Of a stretch of DNA of 64,000 nucleotides, positions 63,007-64,000 are shown piece by piece. How positions within the stretch are numbered: the stretch's first letter is position 1; the number at the start of each line of letters is the position of its first letter. The DNA is from Desulfomicrobium baculatum DSM 4028. Lineage in GTDB: Bacteria > Desulfobacterota > Desulfovibrionia > Desulfovibrionales > Desulfomicrobiaceae. The DNA lies in assembly GCF_000023225.1 (NCBI RefSeq), contig NC_013173.1:498501-562500 (forward strand), given 5' to 3'. The position numbers were made by a program, and so were the translations under genes. Under the pieces are notes generated by a model, which saw nothing but the letters and a program-made list of their open reading frames with translations, had not been told where the DNA came from and did not search any database.

Positions 63007-64000
63007 ATGGCCACCGGATTCACCCGCGTTTCAACCACGTATGTCCAGGAAATTTCATCACGGGCCGATATCTTCGTGCACGACAGGACAGGGGCGCGCA
63101 TCCTGTCCGTGGTCAACGATGACGAGAACAAGGTCTTCGGCATCAGCTTTCGCACTCCCCCGTCCGATTCGACCGGTGTGGCGCACATCCTGGAGCATTC
63201 GGTGCTGTGCGGGTCGCGCAAGTACCCGGTCAAGGAACCCTTTGTGGACCTCTTGAAGGGATCCTTGCAAACATTTCTGAACGCCATGACCTACCCGGAC
63301 AAGACCTGTTATCCCGTGGCCAGTCAGAACCTGAAGGATTTCTACAATCTGGTCGACGTCTACCTGGACGCGGTCTTCTTCCCGCGCATCACCCCCGAGA
63401 TTTTCGAGCAGGAGGGCTGGCATCTGGACCTGCCGGGCAAAGGCGGGGAGCTGTCCATCAAGGGCGTGGTCTATAATGAAATGAAGGGCGTGTACTCTTC
63501 GCCGGATTCGCAGCTCGCCGAGCATTCCCAGCAATCCCTTTTTCCGGACACGACCTACGGCCTGGATTCCGGCGGCAACCCTCAGGCCATCACGGAACTG
63601 ACCTACGAGGGCTTTCTGGAGTTTCACCGCACCCTGTACCATCCTTCAAACGCCTGGATCTTCTTTTATGGCGATGACGACCCGGAGGTCAGATTTGAAC
63701 TCCTTGGTGAATATCTGGATCAGTTTTCCGCTCTGGAGGTGAACTCGACCATCGCCCGGCAGCAGGCTTTCGACGCGCCGCGCGAAGTGCGGCGCGGTTT
63801 CGAGGCCATGGGCGAGGATGACGACGCCCTGGGCATGCTGACCATGAACTGGCTTTTGCCGGGCAAGGAAGACTCCGGGACCGTGCTGGCCTGCAAGATT
63901 CTGGACGGCCTGTTGACCGGCATGAACGCCTCGCCCCTGCGCAAGGCGCTCATCGAGTCGGGCCTGGGCGAGGACCTGACCGGGGCGGGCGTGGAGCACG
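63007..64000 (+). CDS. M16C-family metallopeptidase (PreP-like), 5' part
   Basis: At least 331 residues, open to the end of the window. The inverted zinc motif His-x2-Glu-His is in VAHILEHSVLCGSRKYP near residue 60, followed by SLQTFLNAMTYPDKTCYPVASQN and the downstream zinc glutamate region VVYNEMKGVYSSPDS near residue 160. This pattern is the M16C subfamily (presequence protease/falcilysin), about 960-1000 residues when complete, that degrades peptides in a closed chamber. There is no signal peptide. The 144-bp gap to galE should hold its promoter; a TTGACT lies at about 62883 but no good -10 box is evident. Confidence 0.9.
   Translation, partial: MATGFTRVSTTYVQEISSRADIFVHDRTGARILSVVNDDENKVFGISFRTPPSDSTGVAHILEHSVLCGSRKYPVKEPFVDLLKGSLQTFLNAMTYPDKTCYPVASQNLKDFYNLVDVYLDAVFFPRITPEIFEQEGWHLDLPGKGGELSIKGVVYNEMKGVYSSPDSQLAEHSQQSLFPDTTYGLDSGGNPQAITELTYEGFLEFHRTLYHPSNAWIFFYGDDDPEVRFELLGEYLDQFSALEVNSTIARQQAFDAPREVRRGFEAMGEDDDALGMLTMNWLLPGKEDSGTVLACKILDGLLTGMNASPLRKALIESGLGEDLTGAGVEH

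Overview
The window is about 60 percent G+C and densely coded. It looks like a chromosomal segment from a sulfate-reducer-type deltaproteobacterium (Desulfovibrionales; a Desulfomicrobium-like organism is my guess, not a proof). The pointers are small Fe-S and redox families typical of that group: a CGGC protein, a DUF5320 protein, a NifX-like protein, an NIL-ferredoxin, a C_GCAxxG_C_C protein and a nitroreductase fused to two ferredoxin clusters. A sigma-54 promoter precedes one of these clusters. No tRNA, rRNA or CRISPR array was seen.

Layout. 0-6.3 kb: tail of a type II secretion/pilus ATPase, zinc-ribbon membrane protein, Hsp20, HtrA protease, alanine racemase, MetC and two tandem NlpC/P60 lipoproteins. 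6.3-16.3 kb: Snf2 helicase, bifunctional Rel, SlyD-like isomerase, a Zn-dependent phospholipase-C-like protein and release factor 3. 16.3-26.3 kb: small proteins, an EamA transporter divergent from a MocR regulator with a palindromic operator between them, then a REP/RAYT locus (20.0-21.2 kb), TrmJ, YchF, an aminotransferase-ferredoxin pair and a SlyD-like/methyltransferase fusion. 26.4-27.7 kb: a DUF5320/NifU-like/CGGC operon behind a sigma-54 promoter.

27.7-31.8 kb is an accessory island. It holds a short tandem array, an IS110-family transposase, two diverged 159-bp fragments of a RAYT gene flanking a GFA-family gene, and a stand-alone RelA/SpoT-domain protein. 32-38 kb: a second EamA transporter, a nitroreductase/flavodoxin pair divergent from an HxlR regulator, a ParE/Phd toxin-antitoxin module, a DUF401 permease, YchJ and a NifX-like protein. 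38-44.8 kb: a CMD-family protein, RidA, a LOG protein, a complete MCE lipid-transport operon (permease, ATPase, MCE, lipoprotein) and an orphan secreted protein.

44.8-57.3 kb is rich in signalling: a PAS-GGDEF cyclase, a CpoB-like protein, DprA, an HDOD protein, a receiver-GGDEF protein, a Xer recombinase, CheZ, a PilZ protein, an NIL-ferredoxin and a second CpoB. 57.3-64 kb: PLDc_N protein, Lgt, LspA and IleS in one overlapping operon, then GalE divergent from a truncated M16C (PreP-like) peptidase that runs off the end.

The most unusual items are the REP palindromes translated inside the RAYT transposase and onto the tail of the MocR regulator, the isolated RelA/SpoT enzyme in the island, the SlyD-methyltransferase fusion, and the folded non-coding sequences beside the IS110 element.
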